From contig JAKZTB010000031.1 of assembly GCA_047517345.1 (NCBI GenBank), positions 1 to 36,346 of the forward strand: a DNA stretch of 36,346 nt, given 5' to 3'. Positions 9,071 through 17,776 of the stretch are shown one piece after another. The notes under the pieces are model-generated. The model ran no database searches. It had not been told where the DNA came from and saw nothing but the letters and a program-made list of their open reading frames with translations. A program made the translations under genes and the position numbers. The stretch's first letter is position 1; each line of letters starts with the position of its first letter. Origin of the DNA: GCA-2717185 sp047517345 (GTDB lineage Bacteria; Pseudomonadota; Alphaproteobacteria; UBA8366; GCA-2717185).

Positions 9071-10162
9071 ATGCTGGTAGACGGCGTCGCACACCGGACG
9101 ATCTGGCTCGCCGAAGACGGCGAAACCGTCGAGATCATCGATCAGACGAAACTGCCGCATGTCTTTGAAACCGTTCGTTTGTCATCTGTCGCGGAAGCGG
9201 CGCAGGCGATCAAGACGATGCAGGTGCGGGGGGCTCCGCTGATCGGTGCGACGGCCGCCTATGGGGTCGCGCTGGCGATGCAGGCGGATTGTGGCGACGC
9301 GGCGCTCGACGAGGGTTGCGCGTTGCTCGCGGCGACGCGGCCGACGGCGGTCAATCTGCGCTGGGCCCTGGACGAAATGAAGACTTTGCTGGAGCCGCTG
9401 CCGGAGGGCGACCGCCGTGACGCGGCCTATCGTCGGGCGGCGGAGATTTGCGACGAGGATGTCGGCATCAACGAGGGCATCGGCCGGCACGGGATCGATC
9501 TAATCCGGGCGGCCGCAGAGGCCAAGGGCGGGGCGCCGGTCAATATCCTGACCCACTGCAATGCCGGCTGGCTCGCCACCGTCGATTGGGGGACCGCGAC
9601 ATCGCCGATCTACCGGGCGCACAACGAAGGCATCCCGGTGCATGTCTGGGTCGACGAGACCCGGCCGCGCAACCAAGGGGCCAGTCTGACCGCATGGGAA
9701 CTCGGCCATCACGGCGTGCCGCACACCGTCATCGTCGACAACGCCGGCGGGCACCTGATGCAGCATGGCGAGGTCGATCTCTGCATCACAGGGACGGACC
9801 GGACGACGGCGACCGGTGACGTGTGCAACAAGATCGGCACTTATCTGAAGGCGCTGGCGGCGCATGACAATGGCGTGCCGTTCTATGTCGGGCTGCCGTC
9901 GCCGACCATCGACTGGACACTGGCCGACGGCATAGCGGAGATTCCGATCGAGCAGCGCGATGGCGCGGAGGTTTCCGAGATGACCGGCCGGACGGTCGAC
10001 GGCCGCATCGAGACGGTGACGATCACGCCCGACGGCAGCGGCGTGGCCAACTACGCCTTCGACGTGACGCCGTCGCGTCTCGTCACCGGCTTGATCACGG
10101 AGCGCGGAATTGCGGCACCGAGCCGCGACGGTCTGCTCGAATTGTTCCCGGAGAAACGATGA
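9071..10162 (+). CDS. mtnA: S-methyl-5-thioribose-1-phosphate isomerase
   Basis: The 363-residue enzyme isomerises 5-methylthioribose 1-phosphate to 5-methylthioribulose 1-phosphate, a methionine-salvage step. It belongs to the eIF2B-alpha/MtnA family. Conserved features are MQVRGAPLIGATAAYG (50-65), the catalytic cysteine Cys163 in NILTHCNAGWLAT, HVWVDETRPRNQG, and the catalytic acid Asp243 in GTDRTTATGDVCNKIG. The ATG at 9071 fits the usual family start (M-x-V-D-G-x-x-x-R-T-I-W) and has GAAGAGGCT upstream; a GTG at 9017 overlapping the previous stop is the alternative. No mtnP, mtnK, mtnB, mtnC or mtnD is in the window. Instead a class II aldolase/dehydrogenase fusion follows after nine bases, which points to the DHAP shunt rather than full methionine recycling. 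Confidence 0.93.
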   Translation: MLVDGVAHRTIWLAEDGETVEIIDQTKLPHVFETVRLSSVAEAAQAIKTMQVRGAPLIGATAAYGVALAMQADCGDAALDEGCALLAATRPTAVNLRWALDEMKTLLEPLPEGDRRDAAYRRAAEICDEDVGINEGIGRHGIDLIRAAAEAKGGAPVNILTHCNAGWLATVDWGTATSPIYRAHNEGIPVHVWVDETRPRNQGASLTAWELGHHGVPHTVIVDNAGGHLMQHGEVDLCITGTDRTTATGDVCNKIGTYLKALAAHDNGVPFYVGLPSPTIDWTLADGIAEIPIEQRDGAEVSEMTGRTVDGRIETVTITPDGSGVANYAFDVTPSRLVTGLITERGIAAPSRDGLLELFPEKR

Positions 10163-10171
10163 GAAAGCGGT

Positions 10172-12220
10172 ATGGATAGTCTGTGGTCGGATAGCGATGC
10201 CGAGGCATGCGTCGCGCGGTACGCCGAATCCGGCGCAAACCGCGATCTCGCGCTCAGGGTCTATACCAGCCGGTTGCTCGGCGGCGATCCTCGGCTGGTG
10301 CTGCATGGCGGCGGCAACACCTCGGTCAAGACCGTGCAAACCGACCTTCTCGGCGACGCAGTAGATGTGCTGTGCGTCAAAGGCAGCGGTTGGGATTTGG
10401 GCGACATCGAACCGCCTGGATTGCCTGCGGTACGCCTCAAACCGCTGTTGCGGCTGGAGGCGCTCGACAAACTAAGCGACGAGGACATGGTCAACGTTCA
10501 GCGCGGCAACCTGCTTGACAGCACGGCGCCGAACCCGTCCGTCGAGACCCTGCTGCACGCCTTCCTGCCGCACAAATTCATCGATCACACCCATTCCACC
10601 GCGATCCTCGGCATCAGCGACCAGCCCGACGGCGAGGAAATCTGCGCGGCGGTGTTCGGCGACAGCATGGGTTCGGTGCCCTATATCATGCCGGGTTTCG
10701 CGCTGGCGAAGAGCGCGGCGGCAATCTACCGCGGCGCGCCTGACGTCGACGGATTGATCCTGCACAAACACGGCATCTTCACGTTCGGCGATACCGCGCA
10801 AGAGGCGTATGAGCGGATGATCGACGCCGTCAGTTTGGCGGAAGACCGGTTGCAGGCCGGCCGCAAATCGGTCTTCGTCGCCGCCGATCTGCCTACAGAT
10901 ATCGCTTCCGCCGCCGAGGTTGGGCCAATCTTGCGCGGTCTTGCGGCAACGGACCGAGGCGAGGGGCGGTGGCGGCGCATGGTTGTCGATTTTCGGACCC
11001 GTCCGGAGATTCTGAACTACGTCAACGGGGCGGAGGTCGGCCGCTACAGCCAAGTCGGCGTGGTGACGCCGGATCACAATATCCGCATCAAGAACACGCC
11101 GGTACTGTTGCCCGTCCCGGTACCGGGCAAGCTCGGCGCATTCCGGGATGTCGCACAAGCGGCTTTCGACGCGTACGCCGACGCGTACGGCGATTATTTT
11201 GCACGGCACAACCCGCGGCAGGAGGTTCCCAAGACGCAGCTCGACCCGGTCCCGCGGGTGGCCCTAGTACCCGGGCTCGGCCTGTTCGGGATCGGCGACA
11301 GCCCGAAATCCGCCCCCGTCGCCGCCGATCTGGCAGAAAACACGGTGGATACGATCACCGACGCGGAAGCCATCGGCACGTACGCGTGCGTTTCCGAAGC
11401 CGACATGTTCGACATCGAATACTGGTCGCTGGAGCAGGCCAAACTGGGCAAGGGCGCGGAGAAGCCATTGGCGCGCCACGTCGTCGCGATCACCGGTGCT
11501 GGCGGCGCCATCGGCGCGGCGACCGCGCGGGCGTTCGCTGCGGAGGGCGCAACCGTCGCCGCGCTGGATATCGACGAAGCGGCCGCGGCGTCGACGATTT
11601 CCGGTATCGGCGGGGCGGCATTTGCCTGCGACGTCACGGACCCGGCTTCCGTCTCGGCGGCCTTCGCGCAAATTTGCGAACGGTACGGCGGCGTCGACGT
11701 TGTCGTCTCGAATGCCGGTGCCGCGTGGAGCGGACGGATCGGCGAAGTCGGATCCGATGTGCTGCGGAAGTCCTTCGAGCTCAATTTCTTCGCCCACCAG
11801 ACGGTCGCGCAAGCGGCGGTACGCGTCATGCGGACGCAGGGAACCGGCGGTTCGCTGCTCTTCAACACCTCCAAACAGGCGGTCAGTCCGGGTCCGGATT
11901 TCGGGCCCTACGGTTTGCCGAAGGCGGCGACCCTCTCGCTCGTCCGGCAATATGCGCTCGACCATGGTGCCGAAGGAATTCGCGCGAACGCGGTCAATGC
12001 CGACCGGATCCGCAGCGGCTTGCTGGACGATGATATGATCGCAACACGCGCCGACGCACGCGGGGTCAGTGAAGCCGACTACATGGCCGGAAATCTCTTG
12101 CACCAGGAGGTCCGCGCGGAGGATGTTGCGGAAGCCTTCGTTTATCTCGCCAAGGCGGCGCGAACCACGGCTGCCGTACTGACCGTAGATGGCGGTAACA
12201 TTGCGGCTGCGCTTCGATAG
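10172..12220 (+). CDS. Bifunctional class II aldolase / short-chain dehydrogenase
   Basis: The 682-residue fusion has two enzyme domains. Residues 1-420 form a class II aldolase/adducin domain. It has the phosphate-binding HGGGNTSVK (45-53) and KGSGWDLG, the zinc ligands His139 and His141 (DHTHST) and a third His in ILHKHG (198-200). Residues 432-682 form a classical SDR, with TGAGGAIG (441-448), SNAG (513-516) and the catalytic Tyr580 and Lys584 (YGLPK). Known members with this architecture are annotated as rhamnulose-1-phosphate aldolase/lactaldehyde dehydrogenase. No rhamnose gene is nearby; mtnA lies directly upstream. I therefore infer cleavage of methylthioribulose-1-phosphate or 5-deoxyribulose-1-phosphate to DHAP plus an aldehyde, which the second domain would then convert. 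The fusion is full-length and is the last gene of the operon. Confidence 0.88.
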   Translation: MDSLWSDSDAEACVARYAESGANRDLALRVYTSRLLGGDPRLVLHGGGNTSVKTVQTDLLGDAVDVLCVKGSGWDLGDIEPPGLPAVRLKPLLRLEALDKLSDEDMVNVQRGNLLDSTAPNPSVETLLHAFLPHKFIDHTHSTAILGISDQPDGEEICAAVFGDSMGSVPYIMPGFALAKSAAAIYRGAPDVDGLILHKHGIFTFGDTAQEAYERMIDAVSLAEDRLQAGRKSVFVAADLPTDIASAAEVGPILRGLAATDRGEGRWRRMVVDFRTRPEILNYVNGAEVGRYSQVGVVTPDHNIRIKNTPVLLPVPVPGKLGAFRDVAQAAFDAYADAYGDYFARHNPRQEVPKTQLDPVPRVALVPGLGLFGIGDSPKSAPVAADLAENTVDTITDAEAIGTYACVSEADMFDIEYWSLEQAKLGKGAEKPLARHVVAITGAGGAIGAATARAFAAEGATVAALDIDEAAAASTISGIGGAAFACDVTDPASVSAAFAQICERYGGVDVVVSNAGAAWSGRIGEVGSDVLRKSFELNFFAHQTVAQAAVRVMRTQGTGGSLLFNTSKQAVSPGPDFGPYGLPKAATLSLVRQYALDHGAEGIRANAVNADRIRSGLLDDDMIATRADARGVSEADYMAGNLLHQEVRAEDVAEAFVYLAKAARTTAAVLTVDGGNIAAALR

Positions 12221-12253
12221 GAATTACTTTTTTGCCAAGGAAGGGAATGAAAA

Positions 12254-12802
12254 TTGCGACGACTGCTGCTATTGATCGGGTCCGTTTTGGGAATATTTTT
12301 GCTGGCGAGCGGTGCCGGCGCTGCGGGTGAAAAGGAAAATATGATCTATCTCGAACTGAAGGACGGTCGCGTCGTCATCGAATTGCTGCCGGATCTGGCG
12401 CCCAACCACGTCGCGCGGATCAAGGAGCTGACCCGCGAAGGATTCTACGACGGTATCGTGTTCCACCGCGTCATCGACGGGTTCATGGCCCAGACCGGCG
12501 ACCCGACGGGCACCGGGACCGGTGGTTCCGGCAAAAAGCTGGACGCGGAATTCAGCACCGAAAGCCATCGGCGCGGCATCGTGTCGATGGCCAGGTCGCA
12601 GGATCACAACAGCGGGGACAGCCAGTTTTTCATCGTGTTCGACGAAGCGTCGTTTCTCGACCGGCAATACACGGTGTGGGGCCGCGTTACCGAAGGCATG
12701 GAATTCGTCGACAAAATCAAGAAGGGGCATCCCCGAACTGGTGCGGTCGACGGTCCCGACAAGATCATCAGCATGAAGGTCGCGGCGGACGTCGATAAAT
12801 AG
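12254..12802 (+). CDS. Secreted peptidyl-prolyl cis-trans isomerase (cyclophilin)
   Basis: The 182-residue product is a cyclophilin that catalyses proline isomerisation, probably in the periplasm. An N-terminal signal peptide is visible (MRRLLLLIGSVLGIFLL, with a likely cut near GAGAAG). The cyclophilin core contains FYDGIVFHRVIDGFMAQTGD, GTGTGGSGKKLDAEF, GIVSMAR, SGDSQFFIVF and LDRQYTVWGRV, including the active-site Arg of FHRV and the FMAQ and QFFI motifs. The start is taken as TTG 12254 because AAGGAAGGG lies eight bases before it and the frame then opens directly with the signal peptide. An ATG at 12247 is in another frame. It is 33 bases after the aldolase fusion and may share its transcript, but it has no evident link to that pathway. 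Confidence 0.88.
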   Translation: MRRLLLLIGSVLGIFLLASGAGAAGEKENMIYLELKDGRVVIELLPDLAPNHVARIKELTREGFYDGIVFHRVIDGFMAQTGDPTGTGTGGSGKKLDAEFSTESHRRGIVSMARSQDHNSGDSQFFIVFDEASFLDRQYTVWGRVTEGMEFVDKIKKGHPRTGAVDGPDKIISMKVAADVDK

Positions 12803-12880
12803 CGCTGTGCGGGTCGATTAACGCCTGATTAACAAACTGTGCTATACTGCTTCGGTTAAATCCGACGAAGGACGGAAACG

Positions 12881-13066
12881 ATGGCTGTTGAGTCGATTGC
12901 TTTGAGTTCGCAGGTGCAGAGAAGCTTGCTGGCGTTGAAATCGGCAATTGAGAGCGAAGCCGCCGTTGTCGCGCTTGTGCAGCAGGCCGCTTCGGGCGGC
13001 GGCAGTGCGCAGCTTTCCTCGCCGTCGACCACCGATCCCAGCCGTTTGCTCGACATCGTCGTCTGA
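12881..13066 (+). CDS. Small hypothetical protein (possibly YjfB-like motility family)
   Basis: The 61-residue product starts at an ATG preceded by GAAGGACGG. It has an amphipathic helical N-terminal half (MAVESIALSSQVQRSLLALK), a glycine/serine linker and a short conserved-looking end (PSRLLDIVV). The pattern of a helix followed by a short hydrophobic VDI/DIVV tail recalls small alphaproteobacterial proteins related to the YjfB putative motility family, but the match is weak. It has no signal peptide or membrane segment. A TATACT at 12843-12848 could be the -10 of its own promoter. The function is unknown. Confidence 0.6.
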   Translation: MAVESIALSSQVQRSLLALKSAIESEAAVVALVQQAASGGGSAQLSSPSTTDPSRLLDIVV

Positions 13067-13143
13067 CGCACCTGCTCTGAAAACATTCCCGATTCCACGC
13101 CGGCACGGTATGCTGCCCCGGCGTTGCGAACTAGTGTGCGGAC

Positions 13144-14097
13144 ATGGTTGAATTCGATACGGATGCGAGGGTATATGTGGCCGGTCACCGGGGTTTGGTC
13201 GGGTCAGCCATTCATCGTGCCCTGGAAAAGGCCGGTCATACCGACATCGTCACGCGAACGCGCGACGAACTCGACCTTTGCGACGGTGCGGCGGTCGACC
13301 GTTTTTTCGCGGCGGAGAAACCGGCGTTCGTTTTCATCGCGGCGGCCAAGGTCGGGGGCATACACGCAAACAACACCCAGCCGGCCGCCTTCATCCATGA
13401 CAATTTGGCCATTGAGGTCAATATCATCGATGCGGCCTATCGGCACGGTGCCGAGAAGTTGTTGTTTCTCGGATCGTCCTGCATTTATCCCAAGCTGGCG
13501 CCGCAGCCGATCCGCGAAGAATATTTGCTGACCGGCGAGTTGGAACCGACAAACGAGGCCTACGCCATCGCCAAGATCGCCGGCCTCAAGATGTGCGAGG
13601 CCTATCGCCGGCAATACGGGTTCAATGCGATCGCCGTAATGCCGACGAACATTTACGGGCCGGGCGACAATTTCGACCTGGAGACGAGCCACGTGCTGTC
13701 GGCGCTGATCCGCAAGGCGCATGAAGCGAAAGTCTCGGGCGCCAAGGAGATGGGCGTTTGGGGAACCGGCAATCCGCGCCGCGAGTTTCTGCATGTCGAC
13801 GATCTGGCCGATGCGTCGCTGTATTGCATGCAACATTACGAGGGTTCGATTGCGCTTAACATCGGCGTTGGCGACGATGTGACCATCCGGGAGCTGGTGG
13901 AAACGGTTTGCGAGGTCGTCGGCTTCGAGGGCGAGCTCGTGTACGACACCAGCAAGCCGGACGGGACACCGCGCAAATGGCTCGATGTCGGACGCCTGAG
14001 CGATCTGGGGTGGCACGCGAAGGTCGGGTTGCGCGACGGCATCGCCGGTACCTATCGCTGGTACCTGGAGCAGGGCGGCGCCCTCGCCGCCGAATAG
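13144..14097 (+). CDS. fcl: GDP-L-fucose synthase
   Basis: The 317-residue enzyme is an extended SDR that performs the epimerisation and NADPH reduction converting GDP-4-keto-6-deoxy-mannose to GDP-L-fucose for polysaccharide synthesis. Seen are the nucleotide-binding VYVAGHRGLVGSAI near the N-terminus, AAAKVGGI, FLGSSCIYPKLAPQPI (catalytic Ser/Cys region), the NEAYAIAKIAG motif with the catalytic Tyr and Lys, and MPTNIYGPGDNFD. Length and motifs are typical. The usual partner gmd (GDP-mannose 4,6-dehydratase) is not adjacent and must be elsewhere. The gene begins a tightly packed run with the cyclase, the aminotransferase and dgcNA. Its presence is consistent with exopolysaccharide production, which often accompanies PEP-CTERM proteins. 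Confidence 0.92.
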   Translation: MVEFDTDARVYVAGHRGLVGSAIHRALEKAGHTDIVTRTRDELDLCDGAAVDRFFAAEKPAFVFIAAAKVGGIHANNTQPAAFIHDNLAIEVNIIDAAYRHGAEKLLFLGSSCIYPKLAPQPIREEYLLTGELEPTNEAYAIAKIAGLKMCEAYRRQYGFNAIAVMPTNIYGPGDNFDLETSHVLSALIRKAHEAKVSGAKEMGVWGTGNPRREFLHVDDLADASLYCMQHYEGSIALNIGVGDDVTIRELVETVCEVVGFEGELVYDTSKPDGTPRKWLDVGRLSDLGWHAKVGLRDGIAGTYRWYLEQGGALAAE

Positions 14098-14099
14098 CT

Positions 14100-15356
14100 T
14101 TGCCGACCGAATCCGACCTGGCTGAAACGGCCGATCTGCGCAGCGATAGCCCGCGTGTCCAGGCATTGAGCGACTGGCTTGTCGAGCGAGGGTTGCGCGG
14201 CGCGACGCTGGACGACTTGTTGGCAGGATTCTGCGAAGGGTTGCGAGATCTAGGAATTCCGCTGTGGCGCGGCCAAATCGCCATGCGCACGCTGCATCCC
14301 AGTTTCGAGGCGCTGACATTTCGTTGGTTGCGCGAAGAGGGCGTCAAGCGCGACGATATCGAACGAGCAGACGAAAGGTCCGCGGATTGGCAGGCGAGCC
14401 CGTTTTCCTACATGTTTGAAAACGACCTTGCCGGGTTACGCCGGCGGCTCGCCGGGCCCGACGCCAAGGTGGACTTTGCGCTGCTTGAGGAGTTCCGTAG
14501 TCAGGGCGCGACCGACTACGTGGCACGGGTCATGTCGTTCGGCGATAGCACCCTGTCCAGCCGGGCGGCAGGTGTTCTGACGTCCTGGACGACGGACCGG
14601 CCGGGAGGCTTTCACGATGAAGAGATCGCGATCCTCGACCGATTGCAGCCTCGGCTGGCGCTGACGATCAAGACGATCCTCGGCGAGCAAATTACGCGCA
14701 ACGTGGTGGACACCTATATCGGACCGGAAGCGGGTGAGCGGATACTCAACGGTGAGATCAAGCGCGGCTCGGTCCAGGTCATCCATGCCGTCATTTTATT
14801 TGCCGATCTGCGGGGGTTCACGGCGCTGACCGAACGGGTGCCGCGCGACGAGCTTGTACCGATGCTCGACGATTATCTCGAATGCATGGCGCGGCCGATC
14901 GTCGAACATGGCGGACAGGTTTTGAAATTCCTGGGCGACGGTTTGCTCGCCACCTTCGATCTGAGCGACAAGGCGGACGACTCGATTTGCCTGGAAACGC
15001 TAAACGCGGCGTTGGAAACCTTGCAGCGCACCGACGAACTGAACGCCGCACGTGCGGCCGAGGGGAAGCCGACCATGGGGATCGACGTCGCACTGCATCT
15101 CGGCGATGTCCTGTACGGCAATGTCGGCGCCTATGACCGGTTGGATTTCACCGTTATCGGGCCGGCCGTGAACGAAGCGAGCCGGATCGAAAGTCTGTGC
15201 GACAGCATCGGCCGGCGCCTGCTCGCTTCCAGTAAGTTCGCGGCGGCGGCGACGCAGTGCACCGGCCGCCTCCTCTCACTTGGTGAGCACCAGTTGCGCG
15301 GACTTGACCGGACACAGGAACTGTTCACGGTGGATACGCCGAAGACGCTTACCTGA
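14100..15356 (+). CDS. Class III adenylate/guanylate cyclase
   Basis: The 418-residue protein has a C-terminal class III nucleotidyl cyclase domain. Visible are the metal-binding ILFADLRGFTALTER, the second metal aspartate in LKFLGDGLLATF, and HLGDVLYGNVGAYDRLDFTV followed by GPAVNEASRIESL. The N-terminal half (about 200 residues, with LVERGLRGATLDDLLAGF and GIPLWRGQIAMRTLHP) is a soluble regulatory region seen in alphaproteobacterial cyclases. No membrane helices are present. TTG 14100 is chosen because it lies two bases after the fcl stop and begins the natural domain sequence; earlier codons in frame belong to shadow sequence of fcl. No ATG near this position is available. The nucleotide made (cAMP or cGMP) cannot be assigned with certainty. 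Confidence 0.88.
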   Translation: MPTESDLAETADLRSDSPRVQALSDWLVERGLRGATLDDLLAGFCEGLRDLGIPLWRGQIAMRTLHPSFEALTFRWLREEGVKRDDIERADERSADWQASPFSYMFENDLAGLRRRLAGPDAKVDFALLEEFRSQGATDYVARVMSFGDSTLSSRAAGVLTSWTTDRPGGFHDEEIAILDRLQPRLALTIKTILGEQITRNVVDTYIGPEAGERILNGEIKRGSVQVIHAVILFADLRGFTALTERVPRDELVPMLDDYLECMARPIVEHGGQVLKFLGDGLLATFDLSDKADDSICLETLNAALETLQRTDELNAARAAEGKPTMGIDVALHLGDVLYGNVGAYDRLDFTVIGPAVNEASRIESLCDSIGRRLLASSKFAAAATQCTGRLLSLGEHQLRGLDRTQELFTVDTPKTLT

Positions 15357-15369
15357 CGGAGTTGCAGGG

Positions 15370-16731
15370 ATGAAGAAAACCCGGATCAAGACGATCGTCG
15401 ACCGGTGGGTGTTTCCCACGGAGAGCGGAAGCTATATGGGCGGGCTGGAGAACCGCCCGGTGCTGGAGAAATCCGAAGGCACCGTCGTGACCGATACCGA
15501 AGGCAAAGAGTATCTCGACTTTCAGTCGGGACAGATGGGCGCCGCGTTGGGTCATCAGCACCCGCGCATGATGGCGGCCATCGAGAGAACGTTGAAGTCG
15601 ATGATGCACGCCTCGAACGCGCTGCTGCACGTGCCGCGCCTGAAACTGCACGAAACCTTGGGCAAGCTGCTGCCCAAACCGCTGCGGAAGTCGCTGTTCC
15701 TGGTCAGCGGCAGCGATTCCATCGAAGCGTCGATCGACCTTGCCCGGAAAGCGACCGGCGGGCTCGATGTCGTCGGCCTGCACGCCGGATTGCATGGCTC
15801 TACGTCGTACCTGACCCGCTCGATTTCCTTCAACTGGACCCGGAGCAAGCACAGCGTCGTGGCGCCAGCGACGGCGTCGATCCTGGCGCCCTACTGTTAC
15901 CGTTGTCCGATTGGCTTGAAATACCCGAGCTGTAAGTTCCAGTGTCTCGAATCCGGTATGGAGATGGCCGACGCGAATTTCACGGCCAAGCCGGCGGCGT
16001 TCATCGCCGAACCGATCCTCAGCGCCGGCGGCGTCATCGTGCCGCCCAAGGGCTACTACGAAGCGGTGCGCAAGGCGTGCGACGACCGTGGCATGCTGCT
16101 GATCTTCGACGAGTCGCAGACCGGCCTGGGCAAGACGGGCCGCCTGTTCGGTTTCCAGCACGAAGAAGGCGTCAGCCCCGACATCATCACCATATCCAAA
16201 CATTTCGGCGGCGGTCTGCCGATCAGCGCCGTCTGCACGACGGACAAGGTCGCGCAGGCGGCGGTCGACGCCGGCTATTTCGCGACCCGCAGTCACGCCA
16301 CCGACCCGCTGCTCTGCGCGGCGGGCGAGGAAAGCCTGAAGATCGTCGTCGAGGAAGACATGCCGGGCCGCGCGGCGCGGATCGAACGCCGGATCAAGCG
16401 GGCATTCCGAAAGATGGCGCAGGAGTTCGAATTGATCGGCGATATTCGGGGCCGCGGCGTGCTGCTCGGCATCGAATTCGTTACCGACCGCGTCAAGAAG
16501 ACACCGGCCGACAGGCAAGTCGCTGCGATGTTCGAATATTGCCTGTCGCATGGATTGATCTTCCAGACGCGCGGGGTTCGCGACCTGAAGAACGTTATCC
16601 GCCTGGTACCGCCGATGAGCAGCAGCGACGCGGAAGTCGACCGGGCGATGTCGATCCTGTATGACGCTCTGCGGACGGTCACGAAGGGTCGTGGTGGACC
16701 GAAGAAAAGAAAAACCGCCTCGAAACGCTGA
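15370..16731 (+). CDS. Class III PLP-dependent aminotransferase
   Basis: The 453-residue fold-type I aminotransferase belongs to the ornithine/dialkylglycine group. Features are LVSGSDSIEASIDLARKATG (cofactor phosphate region), FIAEPILSAGGVIVPP, the aspartate motif LLIFDESQTGLGKTG, and the Schiff-base lysine Lys277 in ITISKHFGGGLP. The C-terminus ends in a basic tail (KGRGGPKKRKTASKR), which is unusual for the family. The ATG at 15370 follows GGAGTTGCAGGG. It lies 13 bases after the cyclase and 42 bases before dgcN, so it probably belongs to the amino-acid operon. The donor and acceptor are unknown. A 2-oxoglutarate-dependent transaminase or a dialkylglycine-decarboxylase-like enzyme is possible. 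Confidence 0.88.
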   Translation: MKKTRIKTIVDRWVFPTESGSYMGGLENRPVLEKSEGTVVTDTEGKEYLDFQSGQMGAALGHQHPRMMAAIERTLKSMMHASNALLHVPRLKLHETLGKLLPKPLRKSLFLVSGSDSIEASIDLARKATGGLDVVGLHAGLHGSTSYLTRSISFNWTRSKHSVVAPATASILAPYCYRCPIGLKYPSCKFQCLESGMEMADANFTAKPAAFIAEPILSAGGVIVPPKGYYEAVRKACDDRGMLLIFDESQTGLGKTGRLFGFQHEEGVSPDIITISKHFGGGLPISAVCTTDKVAQAAVDAGYFATRSHATDPLLCAAGEESLKIVVEEDMPGRAARIERRIKRAFRKMAQEFELIGDIRGRGVLLGIEFVTDRVKKTPADRQVAAMFEYCLSHGLIFQTRGVRDLKNVIRLVPPMSSSDAEVDRAMSILYDALRTVTKGRGGPKKRKTASKR

Positions 16732-16738
16732 GCGGATC

Positions 16739-16755
16739 TTAGAGCCTGGCTCTAA
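16739..16755. promoter_or_regulatory. Perfect 17-bp palindrome before dgcN
   Basis: TTAGAGCCTGGCTCTAA has 8-bp arms around a central T, between the aminotransferase stop and the GTG start of dgcN. A near copy (TTAGGGCCAGGCTCTTA) lies at 18754-18770, at the end of dgcA. It could be an operator or a weak attenuating hairpin; AAAAG follows it. Confidence 0.4.
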
Positions 16756-16773
16756 AAGAGGGAGTATCAGATC

Positions 16774-17772
16774 GTGAGTATTGCCAACCCGTATCTCATG
16801 TTTCTGGGCGACGCGGCGGACCAGCTTGCCGCCAAGACAGCCGATGGCGTGGCCAAGTGGCGGCCGGAATGGTGTCTCGGCCAGTTCCGCCTCGAGGGCT
16901 GCAACGCGGATATCGGCCTGCCCGACATGACCCTGAAGGAAGCGGCTGAGGCGGGCGTGAAATCCTTGATCCTCGGCGTCGTGAACCAGGGCGGTTTTTT
17001 GCCGGACAGCTGGATTTCGAGTCTGGAGACGGCACTCGACCTTGGCATGGACATCGCCAGCGGATTGCATATGCGACTGACGGACCTTCCCGGCATTGCC
17101 GAGAAGGCGGAGAAACTCGGCCGGAGCCTGTACGACGCACGCCATCCGACGCGCAATTTCGCCACCGGCAAGGGGCATAAACGCACCGGTAAGCGACTGC
17201 TTACGGTCGGCACCGATGTGTCCGTCGGCAAGATGTTCACGTCGCTCTCCATCGAAAAGGAAATGAAGGCGCGCGGCATGAAGGTGGATTTCCGCGCCAC
17301 CGGCCAGACCGGTATCTTCATCGCCGGCGACGGCGTTTCGGTCGATGCTGTGGTCGCCGACTTCATCTCCGGTGCGTCAGAATGGCTTTCGCCGGACAAT
17401 GACGACGATCACTGGGATATCGTGGAAGGGCAGGGATCGCTGTTCCACGCCGCCTATGCCGGGGTGACCTTGGGGCTGCTGCACGGCTCGCAGCCGGATG
17501 CGATCGTGCTGTGCCATGAGCCGACGCGCCCACATATGCGGGGCACCCCGACGATCCCCATGCCCGATCTACAGGCGGTCATCGATGCCAACATCCGGGC
17601 AGGCCGTCTGACCAATCCGGGTATCCGCTGCATCGGCGTTTCGGTGAACACCTCCGCCCTATCCGACGGCGAAGCCGACAAGCTGCTGCAAGAGCTCGAA
17701 GCGGAACTGGGCCTTCCTTGCGTCGACGCCTTCCGGCATGGCGCGGCGCGCCTCGTCGACGCGCTGGGCTAG
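16774..17772 (+). CDS. dgcN: DUF1611 protein, D-glutamate N-acetyltransferase-like (DgcN)
   Basis: The 332-residue protein has the DUF1611 architecture: an N-terminal Rossmann-like domain (LGQFRLEGCNADIGLPDM) and a C-terminal P-loop-like domain with LLTVGTDVSVGKMFTSL, FRATGQTGIFIAGDG, VEGQGSLFHAAYAGVT and LCHEPTRPHMRG. DgcN is described as converting D-glutamate to N-acetyl-D-glutamate in marine Proteobacteria, in partnership with the racemase DgcA. The next gene here, four bases on, is an enolase-superfamily racemase/epimerase, which makes this assignment much stronger. The start is GTG 16774, with AGAGGGAG ten bases upstream. It acts in the cytoplasm, and the product would feed N-acetyl-L-glutamate metabolism. 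Confidence 0.85.
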   Translation: MSIANPYLMFLGDAADQLAAKTADGVAKWRPEWCLGQFRLEGCNADIGLPDMTLKEAAEAGVKSLILGVVNQGGFLPDSWISSLETALDLGMDIASGLHMRLTDLPGIAEKAEKLGRSLYDARHPTRNFATGKGHKRTGKRLLTVGTDVSVGKMFTSLSIEKEMKARGMKVDFRATGQTGIFIAGDGVSVDAVVADFISGASEWLSPDNDDDHWDIVEGQGSLFHAAYAGVTLGLLHGSQPDAIVLCHEPTRPHMRGTPTIPMPDLQAVIDANIRAGRLTNPGIRCIGVSVNTSALSDGEADKLLQELEAELGLPCVDAFRHGAARLVDALG

Positions 17773-17776
17773 ATAC

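Noticed and set aside
14100..14102. Earlier in-frame start at 13908 for the cyclase
   Set aside because: It would place 64 Arg-rich residues, read in the wrong frame of fcl, ahead of the natural N-terminus. TTG 14100 directly after the fcl stop is more reasonable.
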